Shown here piece after piece: positions 25,678 to 37,035 of a stretch of 59,344 nt of DNA. The stretch is from positions 1-59,344 of the forward strand of contig NCEM01000024.1 of the NCBI GenBank assembly GCA_002280725.1, read 5' to 3'. The number at the start of each line of letters is the position of its first letter. The first letter of the stretch is position 1. Source of the DNA: Alphaproteobacteria bacterium 32-64-14 (lineage in GTDB: Bacteria > Pseudomonadota > Alphaproteobacteria > Caulobacterales > Hyphomonadaceae). A model generated the notes under the pieces. That model saw only the letters and a list, made by a program, of their open reading frames with translations. It did no database searches and was not told the DNA's origin. A program made the translations under genes and the position numbers.

Positions 25678-26949
25678 TCAGTCAGGCGCCTTCACGGCAA
25701 CGCCGCCCTTCATGACGAAGACCGGCGATTCCAGCACGGTGACGTCCTTGGTCGGATCGCCCGTCACACCGACAAGGTCGCCCCACGCGCCCTTCTGCAC
25801 GACGCCGATCTTGCCCTTCCAGCCCAGCGCGTCAGCGGCGTTGATCGTCGCCGTCTGGATCGCCTGCAGCGGCGTTGCGCCATAGCGCACCATCACCGCG
25901 AACTGTTTGGCGTTGTCGCCGTGCGGATAGACGCCGCTATCCGTGCCGTAGATCATCTTCACGCCCGCCTGCAGCGCGCGCTTGAAGCCCTGACGCTGCA
26001 CTTCGGCGATCTCGCGGTCCTTGCGCAGATTGTCTTCCATCACGCCGTTCCGCGCGCCTTCGGCCTGCGTGTAGTCGGTGTTGTAGATGTCCATCGACAG
26101 GAACGTGCCCATCCGCTTGGCGGCGGCGATGCCTTCATCGTCGATCAGGCTGGCATGCTCGATCGTGTCGATCCCCGCCAGCGCCGCATCGCGGATGCCC
26201 GATGCGCCATGCGCATGCGCTGCGACTTTCAGGCCCCACATGTGCGCCTCTTGCGCGATGGCCGTCATTTCATCCAGCGACATCTGCTGCTGGCCCGGTT
26301 CGGTGTTGTGCGAGAAGACGCCGCCCGTCGCGCAGATCTTGATCACCTCGGCGCCATACTTGCGGATCTCCCGCACGCGCTTGCGGCCCTCATCCGGGCC
26401 ATCGGCGTTGTAGGGGCTATGCGCATCGAACGAGGGCGGCAGGCCCGTCGCATCGCAATGGCCGCCCGTGGCGCCGAACGAATACCCCGCCGGGATGATG
26501 CGCGGACCTTCCATTTTCCCGAACTCGATCGCCTGCTTCAGCGCCACATCGTTCCAGTTGTTCGAGCCGACATTGCGCACAGTCGTAAAGCCGGCCTCCA
26601 GCGTCGCCTTGGCGTTCGGTACGGCGATCACGCTCCAGAACGAATCCGTCACCATCAGGCCGGTGAAACCGCCAAAGGTCGGGTCGCTATCGAGGTGCGT
26701 ATGCATGTCGATCAGGCCCGGCAGCAGCGTCACGCCCGGCAGCTCGATCACTTCGGCGGCGGACGGCGCCTGCGTCGAGGCGCGCGGGCCAACTGCGGTG
26801 ATGACGCCGTCCTGGATCACGATGGCCGGGTTCTGGATCATTCGCCCCGTTGTCACGTCCAGCAGCCGGTCAGCCGTCACATAGACATTCTGGGCGAAGG
26901 CGGCGGGCGCTACGCTGAGCAGCGCAGCGGCAATAAGCATCGAACGCAT
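25678..26949 (-). CDS. Secreted amidohydrolase (imidazolonepropionase-like)
   Basis: 423 residues with signal peptide MRSMLIAAALLSVAPAAFAQ. Amidohydrolase motifs: GLIDMHTHLD (HxH metal site), GAEVIKICATGG (Lys bridging the metals), VAAHAHGASGI and TIEHASLID (His ligands), and YGTDSGVYPHGDN (final Asp). This matches periplasmic metal-dependent amidohydrolases and peptidases such as Xaa-Pro or imidazolonepropionase-related enzymes. ATG 26949 has GGGAGGA upstream; the frame extends 59 codons further with no signal. Confidence 0.9.
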   Translation of the reverse strand: MRSMLIAAALLSVAPAAFAQNVYVTADRLLDVTTGRMIQNPAIVIQDGVITAVGPRASTQAPSAAEVIELPGVTLLPGLIDMHTHLDSDPTFGGFTGLMVTDSFWSVIAVPNAKATLEAGFTTVRNVGSNNWNDVALKQAIEFGKMEGPRIIPAGYSFGATGGHCDATGLPPSFDAHSPYNADGPDEGRKRVREIRKYGAEVIKICATGGVFSHNTEPGQQQMSLDEMTAIAQEAHMWGLKVAAHAHGASGIRDAALAGIDTIEHASLIDDEGIAAAKRMGTFLSMDIYNTDYTQAEGARNGVMEDNLRKDREIAEVQRQGFKRALQAGVKMIYGTDSGVYPHGDNAKQFAVMVRYGATPLQAIQTATINAADALGWKGKIGVVQKGAWGDLVGVTGDPTKDVTVLESPVFVMKGGVAVKAPD

Positions 26950-27095
26950 GAAGTCCTCCCGGCAATGCCGGATTGATGCGACGCCCTTACGGCTGCGTAA
27001 AGCGGGGCCGGGCGGGGGTATGAGAAAATCGCCGTGGTTGCCTGCGCGCGTGGCGGCTAGTGTCCGGCAACGACAAGAACCCGGAGAACCTCCCC

Positions 27096-27929
27096 ATGAA
27101 AACGCAAGCCGAGAAAGCCGCCGCATTCGAAGCGCTGCACAAGGCGCCCGGCGTCTTCATCATTCCCAATCCGTGGGACCCGGGCTCGGCCCGTCTGCTC
27201 GCTGGCATCGGCTACAAGGCGCTGACCACCACCAGTGCAGGCTACGCCCGCTCCATCGGCTACAGCGACTACAATGCCGGGCGCGCCGCCGTGATCGAGC
27301 ACATCCGCCTCATGGCGCCGTCGGTCGACATTCCACTGGCCGCCGATCTTGAGGATGGATTCGGTCTCAAGCCTGAGGACTGTGCCGAAACCATCCGTCA
27401 GGGTGCAGAGGCGGGCCTCGTCGGCGGGTCGATCGAGGATTTCACGGGCGACCGCTCCAACCCGATCCACAGCATCGAGGCCGCCGCCGACCGTATTCGC
27501 GCCGCTTCCGAAGCTGCGCGCAAGCTGCCGTTCAAGTTCATGCTGTGCGCCCGCGCCGAGAATTATCTCCACGGCCGCGCCGATCTCGCCGACACGATCA
27601 AGCGCCTGCAGGCCTACCAGGAAGCCGGCGCCGATGTCTTGTTCGCTCCCGGCCTCAACACCTCGGATGAAGTGCGCGAGGTCTGCCGCTCCATCGACCG
27701 GCCCTTCAACATCGTGCGCGGCCCGCGCAAGGAAACACTTACCGTCGCGCAGGTCGGCGCGCTGGGCGTCAAGCGCATCTCCACCGGCGGCATGATGCAC
27801 GCGGTCGCCACCAGCGCGATGATCGGCGCGGCGAAGGAAATGCTGGAGCAGGGCACGTTCGCGTTCACCACGGCGATGCCCCACGCCGGCGAGATCGACG
27901 CGCTGCTGGCCAAGGGTGCAGCGGAATGA
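27096..27929 (+). CDS. Isocitrate lyase/PEP mutase family enzyme
   Basis: 277 residues with a TIM barrel. Motifs: FIIPNPWDPGSARLLAGIGY, TTTSAGYARSIGYSD, IPLAADLEDGFG (metal-binding acid cluster), GGSIEDFTGD and KFMLCARAENYL. The KKCGH signature of true isocitrate lyase is absent, so it is more like a carboxy-PEP mutase, methylisocitrate-lyase or oxaloacetate-hydrolase relative. ATG 27096 has GGAG upstream. Its stop overlaps the start of the carboxylesterase (ATGA), suggesting an operon. Confidence 0.85.
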   Translation: MKTQAEKAAAFEALHKAPGVFIIPNPWDPGSARLLAGIGYKALTTTSAGYARSIGYSDYNAGRAAVIEHIRLMAPSVDIPLAADLEDGFGLKPEDCAETIRQGAEAGLVGGSIEDFTGDRSNPIHSIEAAADRIRAASEAARKLPFKFMLCARAENYLHGRADLADTIKRLQAYQEAGADVLFAPGLNTSDEVREVCRSIDRPFNIVRGPRKETLTVAQVGALGVKRISTGGMMHAVATSAMIGAAKEMLEQGTFAFTTAMPHAGEIDALLAKGAAE

Positions 27930-29509
27930 TCGCCCGCGCCCTCGCATATGCCATTTCGCTCCTTGTTGGCGGCATGGTCGCGGGATGTATCAGCGATTCG
28001 TCGCCTTCATCCGCTTTGCTTGCGAAGACCGTCAGCGGCCTCGTCGAAGGATCAGCGACGGACGGTGTTGTCGCATGGCTTGGGCTTCCCTATGCAACTC
28101 CGCCGCTGGGAGAGCTTAGGTGGCGTCCGCCTGAGTCTGCAGCCGCATGGGATGGCGTACGGCAGGCAAACGCATTCGCCCCAGCGTGCGTGCAAGCCGG
28201 CGTGTCCATGCCCGGCGAGACGCCGCCCGCCACCAGCGAGGATTGCCTCTATCTCAACGTGTGGTCGCCGTTTGATGCACAGGAGCCGCTGCCTGTGATC
28301 GTGTGGATACACGGCGGCGGGTGGACCAATGGGTCCACCGCCATGCCGCTTTATTCAGGCGCGCAATTGACGAAACGTGATGTTGTGTTCGTCAGCATTG
28401 GCTATCGCCTCGGGCCACTGGGCTTTCTGGCGCATCCCGAACTGAGCTCTGAAAGCGGTGAGGCGACATCGGGCAATTATGGCCTGATGGACCAGATTGC
28501 CGCATTGAAGTGGGTGCAGGCGAACATTGCCTCGTTCGGCGGCGATCCGGCGCGCGTCACAATTGCCGGTCAGTCCGCTGGCGGCATGGCGGTCAGCCTG
28601 CTGATGGCCTCGCCGCTTGCAGAGGGCCTGTTCAGCGCTGCTATCGGTCAGAGCGGCGGCGTGTTCGAGCCGCTTCAGCTCGCGCCCAACTATCTGCTGG
28701 CGAATGCGGAGAAGGACGGCGCGGCCTACGCCGCGTCGCTCGGCGCAACATCACTCGCAGACCTGCGCGCCATGACTGCAGAGAAGCTGCTTGGCGGCAA
28801 GGCAGGCAGTGTCAGCCATCCTGTGATTGAACCGCGCGTCCTTCCGCTGTCGCCCTATGAGGGGTATGTCGCGCGACGCATGCGCGATGTGCCGGTGCTG
28901 GTGGGATCGAATGCCGAAGAGGGCAATTCGCTCGCCGATCTCTCGCGCGTCACGGCGGTAAACTATGCCGAAGAACTGAAGGGCGCGTGGGGCGACCTCC
29001 CGCCACCGCTGATCACGGCCTATCCATATGCGACGGATGCCGATGCAAAGGCTGCGCGATCCGCCTTCGAGCGCGACCTTCGCTTCGGCTGGGACATGTG
29101 GACGTGGGCGAGACTGCAGGCGAAGGCGGGCAGACAGGCTTTCTACTATCGCTTTGACCATGCTCCGCCATTCCCCTCGGGTTCCGTGCGCGAGCATTGG
29201 GGCGCCTCCCACTTTGCTGAGCTCTGGTACATGTTTGACAACCTCGATCCGGGCGACGGCGTCTGGAGTGACGGGGATCGCAGGCTTGCTGACACGATGG
29301 CGGCCTACTGGGTGAATTTCGCCCGCACCGGAAATCCGAACGGCCCCGGCCTCCCCATGTGGCCGGCTTTTGACGAGGGAGAGCAGGTGATGGTGCTGGG
29401 TGAAGCGCCCAGGCCGCAACCCAGCCCGGTCGACGAACAGTTGCGCGTCTTCGATGCCGTTTACGATGCTGTGCGCGGCTCCGCGTTTGGCGCCGCGAAG
29501 CGGGATTGA
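27926..29509 (+). CDS. Carboxylesterase type B lipoprotein
   Basis: 527 residues. A lipoprotein signal ends GGMVAGC. Type-B motifs: GLPYATPPLGELRWRPPE, SEDCLYLNVW, VIVWIHGGGWTNGS (oxyanion hole), IAGQSAGGMAV (nucleophile Ser), and EHWGASHFAELWYMF with the catalytic His. It hydrolyses carboxylic esters outside the inner membrane. It overlaps the previous gene by four bases. Confidence 0.92.
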   Translation: MIARALAYAISLLVGGMVAGCISDSSPSSALLAKTVSGLVEGSATDGVVAWLGLPYATPPLGELRWRPPESAAAWDGVRQANAFAPACVQAGVSMPGETPPATSEDCLYLNVWSPFDAQEPLPVIVWIHGGGWTNGSTAMPLYSGAQLTKRDVVFVSIGYRLGPLGFLAHPELSSESGEATSGNYGLMDQIAALKWVQANIASFGGDPARVTIAGQSAGGMAVSLLMASPLAEGLFSAAIGQSGGVFEPLQLAPNYLLANAEKDGAAYAASLGATSLADLRAMTAEKLLGGKAGSVSHPVIEPRVLPLSPYEGYVARRMRDVPVLVGSNAEEGNSLADLSRVTAVNYAEELKGAWGDLPPPLITAYPYATDADAKAARSAFERDLRFGWDMWTWARLQAKAGRQAFYYRFDHAPPFPSGSVREHWGASHFAELWYMFDNLDPGDGVWSDGDRRLADTMAAYWVNFARTGNPNGPGLPMWPAFDEGEQVMVLGEAPRPQPSPVDEQLRVFDAVYDAVRGSAFGAAKRD

Positions 29510-29619
29510 CGTTTGCGGGATAATCGCCCCGCGTGCGGCGGGGCTATTACCTAGGATGTAATTGGCTTGCATCGACGGGCTGCTATGGCTCTCCCGAACA
29601 GGAATGTCGGGAGGAACGA

Positions 29620-30042
29620 ATGTCTGCATTCTGGCGCGGCTGGCTCAACGTCTGGTCGGTAATTGTCGTGGTCTTCGGCATCGTTCTGGCGGGCGCGGGG
29701 CTCGATGCGACTGACGGCGTGGCGGAAATGCTGTTCGGCATCATGGGCCCGCCGGGCGGCTTTGAGTGGACGCCACATCTGCGCTTCGCGACTGCGCTCA
29801 TGGGGGCGGTCACGTTGGGTTGGGCGCTCACTTTCCTGGCAGCCTTTGGCGCAGCACACAGGCTTGGCGATCAGGCCGGCCCGGTCTGGCGCATGCTCAC
29901 GGTGGCAGCCGTCGCGTGGTTCGTCATCGACAGCGCCCTGTCGGTCGCGACGGGTTTCTGGCTGAACGCCGTGTCGAACACCGGCTTGATCCTCGGCTAT
30001 CTCGCGCCCGTCATCGCAAGCGGCGTGCTGCGCCGGGGCTGA
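29620..30042 (+). CDS. Four-helix membrane protein, 140 aa
   Basis: Not recognised by name. Four hydrophobic segments are visible: WLNVWSVIVVVFGIVLAGAG, FATALMGAVTLGWALTFLAA, MLTVAAVAWFVIDSALSVAT and ISNTGL-like TGLILGYLAPVIASGVL. It is probably an inner-membrane protein. ATG 29620 with GGGAGGAA is clear. Confidence 0.75.
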   Translation: MSAFWRGWLNVWSVIVVVFGIVLAGAGLDATDGVAEMLFGIMGPPGGFEWTPHLRFATALMGAVTLGWALTFLAAFGAAHRLGDQAGPVWRMLTVAAVAWFVIDSALSVATGFWLNAVSNTGLILGYLAPVIASGVLRRG

Positions 30043-30044
30043 GG

Positions 30045-30518
30045 CTAGTCTTCCCCATCCCAGTACTCCCGCGTCGCCGCGCGGTCATACCGTTCGCCCA
30101 GCCAGCGGTTGGAGACCTTGTTCGAGTCCGGGTAGACGCAGCTCTCGTTCGGATTGTTCTCGCCGATCACGACATAGCGGCACACCTTGTCGGTCTCGTT
30201 GATCAGGCAGTGGCCATGCTTGTCGCCGGCCGGAAACACGGCGTAGTCGCCCGCCCTGAACACCAGTCGCTCCCCGCCCAGCCGCAGCGTGCATTCCCCT
30301 TCCAGCACCAGCACATGCTCTTCTTCCAGCATATGGAAATGAAAAGGGCAGGATTGCTTGCCGGGCGGCAGCTCCTCGATGGCCACGCCGACGCGATAGG
30401 GCCGCTCGCCCATGGCCGCGCGGGTCAGGTGCCGGAACCGGCTGCTATACTTGCCACGCTCGAATGTCTCCCAGTCGATCTGGTCAGATGAAACGGGCGG
30501 AGTGGGTGTGTCGCTCAT
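30045..30518 (-). CDS. Cupin domain protein
   Basis: 157 residues. The cupin metal site is visible: PFHFHMLEEEHVLVLEG (two His and a Glu) and GDYAVFPAGDKHGH (third His). Single-domain cupins of this type may be isomerases or sugar/redox metalloproteins. It ends two bases from the stop of the convergent membrane protein. Function undefined. Confidence 0.88.
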   Translation of the reverse strand: MSDTPTPPVSSDQIDWETFERGKYSSRFRHLTRAAMGERPYRVGVAIEELPPGKQSCPFHFHMLEEEHVLVLEGECTLRLGGERLVFRAGDYAVFPAGDKHGHCLINETDKVCRYVVIGENNPNESCVYPDSNKVSNRWLGERYDRAATREYWDGED

Positions 30519-30611
30519 CCCGCCATTCTAGGCCCGCCTGCGGCGGCATGTCATGCGTGCAGGCGCTTCCAAGGGGTTCCTTTCCCGCGCCAAGCAGGTT
30601 CAACTCCGCCG

Positions 30612-30991
30612 ATGCAGCTCTGCACCCTCGAGTTCAAGACCGACAAATTCCCGCCCTTCCTGCCCGAACCCTGCCAGGTCAACGCCGACCTCTATGGATT
30701 CGAGCTGGCAGTCTGGCTGGCGCAAGTGCTGGCCCAGCAGGGCGTCGTCAGTTCCTACCCCATGCCCGACGAATGGGGCTGGTTCCTGGAGTTCATCTCG
30801 GAACATGAACAGGAACTGATGGTCGGCTGCGCCAGCGTCGGCGCGTCCCAGGGCTATCCCACTGACTGGCGCGTCTTCGTGCGCCAGCGCCGCAAACACA
30901 GGAAGGGCGGGGAGGATCTGTTCCCACTCCTGATCGAGACGATCTTGTCAGTTCTCGCTGCCGAGGGCATCGAGGCCGTGAAGTCTTCAGC

Positions 30992-30995
<4 letters not shown>
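30612..30995 (+). CDS. Hypothetical protein, 127 aa
   Basis: Not recognised. A soluble alpha/beta protein (TDKFPPFLPEPCQVNADLYG, MPDEWGWFLEF, GYPTDWRVFVRQRRKHRKGG). Its stop overlaps the GTG start of the ABC ATPase by four bases, which suggests co-translation. The Trp-rich centre and basic patch are the only notable features. Confidence 0.7.
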
Positions 30996-32854
<1,859 letters not shown>

Positions 32855-32987
32855 TCGCCACCCAAAACGCCGACTGGTACCAGGCATTAACAAAATTAGG
32901 TGATACCCGCGTCCAGCAGCTTGACGCTGTCAGGGCGTTGTACGATGCATTACCCGCCCAAAAAACAATTTGGAGGAGCTCCCCCTC

Positions 32988-34685
32988 ATGTCCATGCGCA
33001 TGACACTCACCGCGATTGGCCTGGTGATGGCCCTTGGCGCCGCCGGCTGCGCCCCGCAGCAGGATCTGGCGGCCTCGGCCGCCATGGCCGCTGCGGAACC
33101 GATGGCCCAGGTTGCCGGCCGCATCGACAACTTCCGCCTCGTCTCGGCCGAGGGTCGCGCGCATGAACTCTATCGCCTCAAGGATGCTCCGGCGATCGTC
33201 GTCGTGATGCACGCCGCCGGCAGCGCCGACACGGTGAAAGCCGCCGCCGCACTTGAGGCGCTCCGCGCCCAGTTCGCGCCTAAGGGCGTCGAGTTCATGA
33301 TGGTGAACTCCAACCCGCACGACACGCGCGAGATGATCCTCGCCGACGCGCAGAAGAACCACATCACCGTCCCGGTCCTGCAGGACAACCTGCAGCTCGT
33401 CGGTGGCCAGATCGGCGCCTCGCGCGTTGGCCAGGCCTTCGTGATCGAGCCCAAGACGATGAAGATCGTCTACAGCGGCCCGCTCGCCGCCGAGCCGATC
33501 GCAGCCCTCGTCGCCGGCCAGGCCGTGACGACCGCCTCGCTGCCGGTCGACGCTCAGTCGATCTCGTTCCCGGGCCGCACGCCGGAAGCCAAGGCTGGCT
33601 TCGCGAAAATCTCCTACACCAACACCATCGCGCCGATGCTGGAACAGAAGTGCGTCGCCTGCCACCAGGAAGGCGGTATCGCCCCGTTTGCTTTCGACAA
33701 CTACGAGCGCGTGAAACAGTTCTCCGGCATGATCCGCGAAGCCGTCCGCACCGACCGCATGCCGCCGTGGGATCCGGATCCGTTCGTGGCCAAGTTCAAG
33801 GACGACAAGTCGCTCTCGGGCGAACAGATCCAGACGCTCGTCGCCTGGGTTGAAGCCGGCGCGCCGCGCGGCGAAGGCGCTGACCCGCTCGCTTCGGTTC
33901 ATCACGTCGCCGCCGAATGGCCGCTCGGCAAGCCCGACCTGATCGTCGACATTCCGAAATACACCATCCCGGCCACCGGCTACGTCGACTACCAGTACCC
34001 GACGGTTGCGAACCCGCTGAAAGAAGGCAAGTGGCTCAAGGCCGCAACAGCCAAGGTCTCGCAACGCCAGGGCGTGCACCACATCCTCTCGGGCGTGATC
34101 CCGGAAGGCGCAACGCAGAAGGGCATGCAAGCCTGGGGCGGCGCGGTTGGCGGCTACACCGTCGGCATGGAATCGACGGTTGCTCCCAAGGGCATCGGCT
34201 CGTGGGTTCCGGCAGGCGGCGAGTTCGGCTACCAGATGCACTACACGCCGTTCGGCAAGGAAGCCGTGTCGGCTGAACAGATCGGCCTCTACTTCTACAA
34301 GGACGGCGAGATGCCTGACCTGATCATGCGCGAAATGCCGCTCGTCGATCAGTTCATCGAAATCCCGGCCAATGACGGCAACCACGAAGAGATCGCCTAC
34401 TTCCTCTTCCCGAAGGACGCGATCCTGCACACCGCCGTCGTGCACGCGCACTATCGCGGCACCTACTCGAAGCTCGAGATCATGGACCCGACCGGCAAGC
34501 GCGAGACGATCCTCAACGTGCCGTTCTACGACTTCAACTGGCAGCGCATGTACGAGTTCGAGAAGCCCATCGAGATCAAGGCTGGCTCGAAAGTCATCGC
34601 CACCTACATCTACGACAACTCGAAGCGGAACGCGCCTGCTCGGCATGCTCGACGACAACCTGGACGAGAAAGTCCAGATGGCTGA
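32988..34685 (+). CDS. Thioredoxin-like/cytochrome c/Cu-monooxygenase-like lipoprotein, frameshifted
   Basis: 565 residues in this frame. The lipoprotein signal ends LGAAGC. Residues about 40-190 are redoxin-like (VMVNSNPHDTREM, VPVLQDNLQLVGG) but lack a CxxC. A c-type heme motif CVACH is at about 222-226. The rest resembles the ascorbate-dependent copper monooxygenase C-terminal fold, with HHILSGVIPEG, FGYQMHYTPFG, HTAVVHAHYRG and IATYIYDNSKRN. At about 34628 the family continuation (normally NPANPDP...) is absent and the reading frame changes, so the last 16 residues are foreign sequence ending at 34685. The proper EF-hand tail is in the next frame. ATG 32988 has GGAGGAG upstream. Confidence 0.8.
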   Translation: MSMRMTLTAIGLVMALGAAGCAPQQDLAASAAMAAAEPMAQVAGRIDNFRLVSAEGRAHELYRLKDAPAIVVVMHAAGSADTVKAAAALEALRAQFAPKGVEFMMVNSNPHDTREMILADAQKNHITVPVLQDNLQLVGGQIGASRVGQAFVIEPKTMKIVYSGPLAAEPIAALVAGQAVTTASLPVDAQSISFPGRTPEAKAGFAKISYTNTIAPMLEQKCVACHQEGGIAPFAFDNYERVKQFSGMIREAVRTDRMPPWDPDPFVAKFKDDKSLSGEQIQTLVAWVEAGAPRGEGADPLASVHHVAAEWPLGKPDLIVDIPKYTIPATGYVDYQYPTVANPLKEGKWLKAATAKVSQRQGVHHILSGVIPEGATQKGMQAWGGAVGGYTVGMESTVAPKGIGSWVPAGGEFGYQMHYTPFGKEAVSAEQIGLYFYKDGEMPDLIMREMPLVDQFIEIPANDGNHEEIAYFLFPKDAILHTAVVHAHYRGTYSKLEIMDPTGKRETILNVPFYDFNWQRMYEFEKPIEIKAGSKVIATYIYDNSKRNAPARHARRQPGRESPDG

Positions 34686-34857
34686 GCTGCGCGGCCAGTT
34701 CAAGACGATGATCGGCAGCCCGATGGCTTTCGGCATGGTCGACACCAACAAGGACGGCGGCATCGACATGCAGGAATTCGAAGCTGTCATGCCGATGATG
34801 CGCCAGCGCGGCGGCCAGCAACCGCCGGCCGGCGCCAAGCCCCCGATGGGCCGCTAG
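34637..34857 (+). pseudogene. Displaced EF-hand C-terminal tail of the previous gene
   Basis: In the +1 frame relative to the upstream CDS, the sequence LLGMLDDNLDEKVQMAEL and AFGMVDTNKDGGIDMQEFEA encodes two EF-hand-like calcium loops, then a Gln/Pro-rich end. It belongs to the upstream protein but is separated by a frameshift, and a segment of roughly 40 residues normally present between the copper fold and this tail appears missing. Either a true deletion or an assembly error could explain this. Confidence 0.65.
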
Positions 34858-34883
34858 CCGTCGCTTCGACTGAATGACTGCAG

Positions 34884-34917
34884 CGCCCCGGCCCCCAAGG
34901 CCGGGGCGTTTGCTTTA
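34884..34917 (+). terminator. Strong terminator
   Basis: Perfect 10-bp stem CGCCCCGGCC (34884-34893) / GGCCGGGGCG (34899-34908) with a 5-base loop, followed by TTTGCTTT. It ends the transcript of the frameshifted gene before the beta-propeller lipoprotein. Confidence 0.8.
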
Positions 34918-34993
34918 GGGCTGACGCTACGGCCCCGCTGGTCAGATCGCCCCGTGCCGCTAAGCTCCCAGAAAACAAGATCGGGAGAACGCC

Positions 34994-36625
34994 ATGATCC
35001 GTTTGCTGTGTGCTGCTTCGATGCTGGCGCTGGCCGCCTGCGGCGGCGAGGCCGCGAAGACGACGACATGGGAGGTCACCGAATTCATTGGCCCATCGCC
35101 CTTCCACGGCCTGCACGGCCTCGCGGTGGAAGAAGACGGCGCCATCCTCGCCGGCAGCGTGGTGGGGCAGGCGATCTATGCGGTGAACCCGCAGACCGGC
35201 GAAGTCACGACACGCATGGGTCCGCCTGATGGCATGGCCGATGACATCGCCTTCGGCCCGAACGGAGAGATGGCGTGGACCGGCTATCTCACCGGCAAGG
35301 TCTTCATCCAGGATAAGGGCGGCCAACCCCGCATGATTTCGTCCGGCCTGCCGGGTTCCAACTCGCTGGCCTTCACGAAGGAGGGCAGGCTCTACTTCAC
35401 GCAGGTCTTCCTCGGCGATGCGCTTTACGAGGCCGACCCCGCAGGCGTGGCGCCCGTACGCCTCATCCGCAAGGATCTCGGCGGCTTCAACGGCTTCGAG
35501 GTCGGCCCCGATGGCATGCTCTATGGCCCGCTGTGGTTCAAGAACGCCATCGTGAAGATCGATCCGAAGACAGGCGCCGACACCATCGTCGCAGACGGCT
35601 TCCAGATTCCCGCCGCCGCCAATTTCGGCCCCGATGGAAACCTCTACGCCATCGACACCAAGACCGGCGAACTCAAGCGCATCGACATGAAGACCAAGGC
35701 GGTCACCGTGGTCGCCACGCTGGCCCCTGCGCTCGACAATCTCGCGATCGCCAAGGACGGCACGATCTACGTCTCCAACATGGCCGACGCTACGATCTAC
35801 GCGGTGAACCCCGCCGACGGCGCCGTGCGCACGGTCGTCAGCGGCCCCCTCGCAACGCCCACCGATCTCGTCATCACGGACGGCCCAGAAGGCGAGAAGC
35901 TCCACGTGGCGGATGTCTTCGCCTATCGCGTCATCGATACGGCGACGAAAGCCATCACCGATCCGCTCCGCATGTATCGCAACGAAACCGAGAACCAGCT
36001 CGGCATCGGCGCGGGCAAGTCGAAAGTGCTGATCACATCATGGGCGGCCGGCATGGTGCAGGTGGTCGATCGCGCAAGCGGCGCGGCTGTCATCCATCAC
36101 GGCTTCACCGCGCCCACCGACGCGCTCGAACTCAGCGACGGCCGCCTCATCGCGCTTGAGGCCGCCACGGGAACCATCCGCCCCGTGACAGACGCCGCAA
36201 CGCCCGCCGAGCCGATCGTCTCGGGCCTCAACTATCCGGTCGCCATGGTCGAGGCGGCGGACGGCAAGCTCTACGTCACTGAAACGAACCCCGCCGCAAC
36301 CGGCGCGCTCGCCAGCGTCGATCTGGCGACGGGTACGATCACGCGCGTTCTGGAAGGTCTCGCCGGGCCCGAAGGGATCGACATCGGGCCGGATGGAAAA
36401 ATCTATCTCGCCGAAGCCGGCGCCGGCCGCGTCATCGCGTTCGATCCTGCAACGGGCACGAAAACCGTTCTCGCCGAAGGCCTCAAGACGGGTCTGCCCG
36501 GCGCGGAAGGCACGCTGCCCGCCTACACAACCACGGGCGTTGCCGTGTCGAAGAAGGATGGCTCGGTCTACGTGTCGTCCGACATCACCAACGCCATCTA
36601 CCGGCTCGTTCCGAAAACCGAATAG
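34994..36625 (+). CDS. Beta-propeller (NHL/SMP-30-like) lipoprotein, 543 aa
   Basis: The lipoprotein signal is MIRLLCAASMLALAACGG. The rest is a run of about 40-45-residue blades with G-P-D-G or D-G-x-[IL]-Y cores: FGPNGEMAWTGYL, VGPDGMLYGPLW, FGPDGNLYAIDT, IAKDGTIYVSNM, EAADGKLYVTE, IGPDGKIYLAE and VSKKDGSVYVSSD. Blade count suggests two propellers or one large one. Such proteins bind or hydrolyse small ligands in the periplasm; no specific active site is recognised. Confidence 0.85.
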   Translation: MIRLLCAASMLALAACGGEAAKTTTWEVTEFIGPSPFHGLHGLAVEEDGAILAGSVVGQAIYAVNPQTGEVTTRMGPPDGMADDIAFGPNGEMAWTGYLTGKVFIQDKGGQPRMISSGLPGSNSLAFTKEGRLYFTQVFLGDALYEADPAGVAPVRLIRKDLGGFNGFEVGPDGMLYGPLWFKNAIVKIDPKTGADTIVADGFQIPAAANFGPDGNLYAIDTKTGELKRIDMKTKAVTVVATLAPALDNLAIAKDGTIYVSNMADATIYAVNPADGAVRTVVSGPLATPTDLVITDGPEGEKLHVADVFAYRVIDTATKAITDPLRMYRNETENQLGIGAGKSKVLITSWAAGMVQVVDRASGAAVIHHGFTAPTDALELSDGRLIALEAATGTIRPVTDAATPAEPIVSGLNYPVAMVEAADGKLYVTETNPAATGALASVDLATGTITRVLEGLAGPEGIDIGPDGKIYLAEAGAGRVIAFDPATGTKTVLAEGLKTGLPGAEGTLPAYTTTGVAVSKKDGSVYVSSDITNAIYRLVPKTE

Positions 36626-36651
36626 CGGCTGGAGAATTTCGGGATGCGAAA

Positions 36652-36972
36652 ATGTCAGAAGGCGCAGAGACGCGACACGCCCGGCCAGTTGAAACCCCCG
36701 CCTTTTGGCTGGGGTTCTCGCTGGCCTGCCTGCTCTGGTTCTCGATCTTCTTCGCCATATTCCCCGTTATGCTTCTGGGTGGCGGCCTGAAGTGGATGCA
36801 CGCGGCCCTTGGGGTCATTTTCTTTCTGGCTTTCCTTGCCTTCATGCGCCGGCGTTTCCTGAAGGGCCTCGATGCATCGCGCGCTGACAAGTTTTGGCGC
36901 CTGCCCGGACTGCGTGCCGGCATGCGTGCGGCGACCATGGCAGTATCTGGAAGATATCTGACGAAGGATTAG
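36652..36972 (+). CDS. Small membrane protein, 106 aa
   Basis: Two hydrophobic segments: FWLGFSLACLLWFSIFFAIF and MHAALGVIFFLAFLAFM, with a basic C-terminal region ending in GRYLTKD. The cytoplasmic tail is Arg/Lys rich. Not recognised. It follows the beta-propeller gene by 26 bases and may be co-transcribed. Confidence 0.65.
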   Translation: MSEGAETRHARPVETPAFWLGFSLACLLWFSIFFAIFPVMLLGGGLKWMHAALGVIFFLAFLAFMRRRFLKGLDASRADKFWRLPGLRAGMRAATMAVSGRYLTKD

Positions 36973-37035
36973 AAAGCTCAAAATGTCGGATCGCGCGTTC
37001 GGCCAGCGTCCTATGGGCGAAAACAGGAGAGCCCC

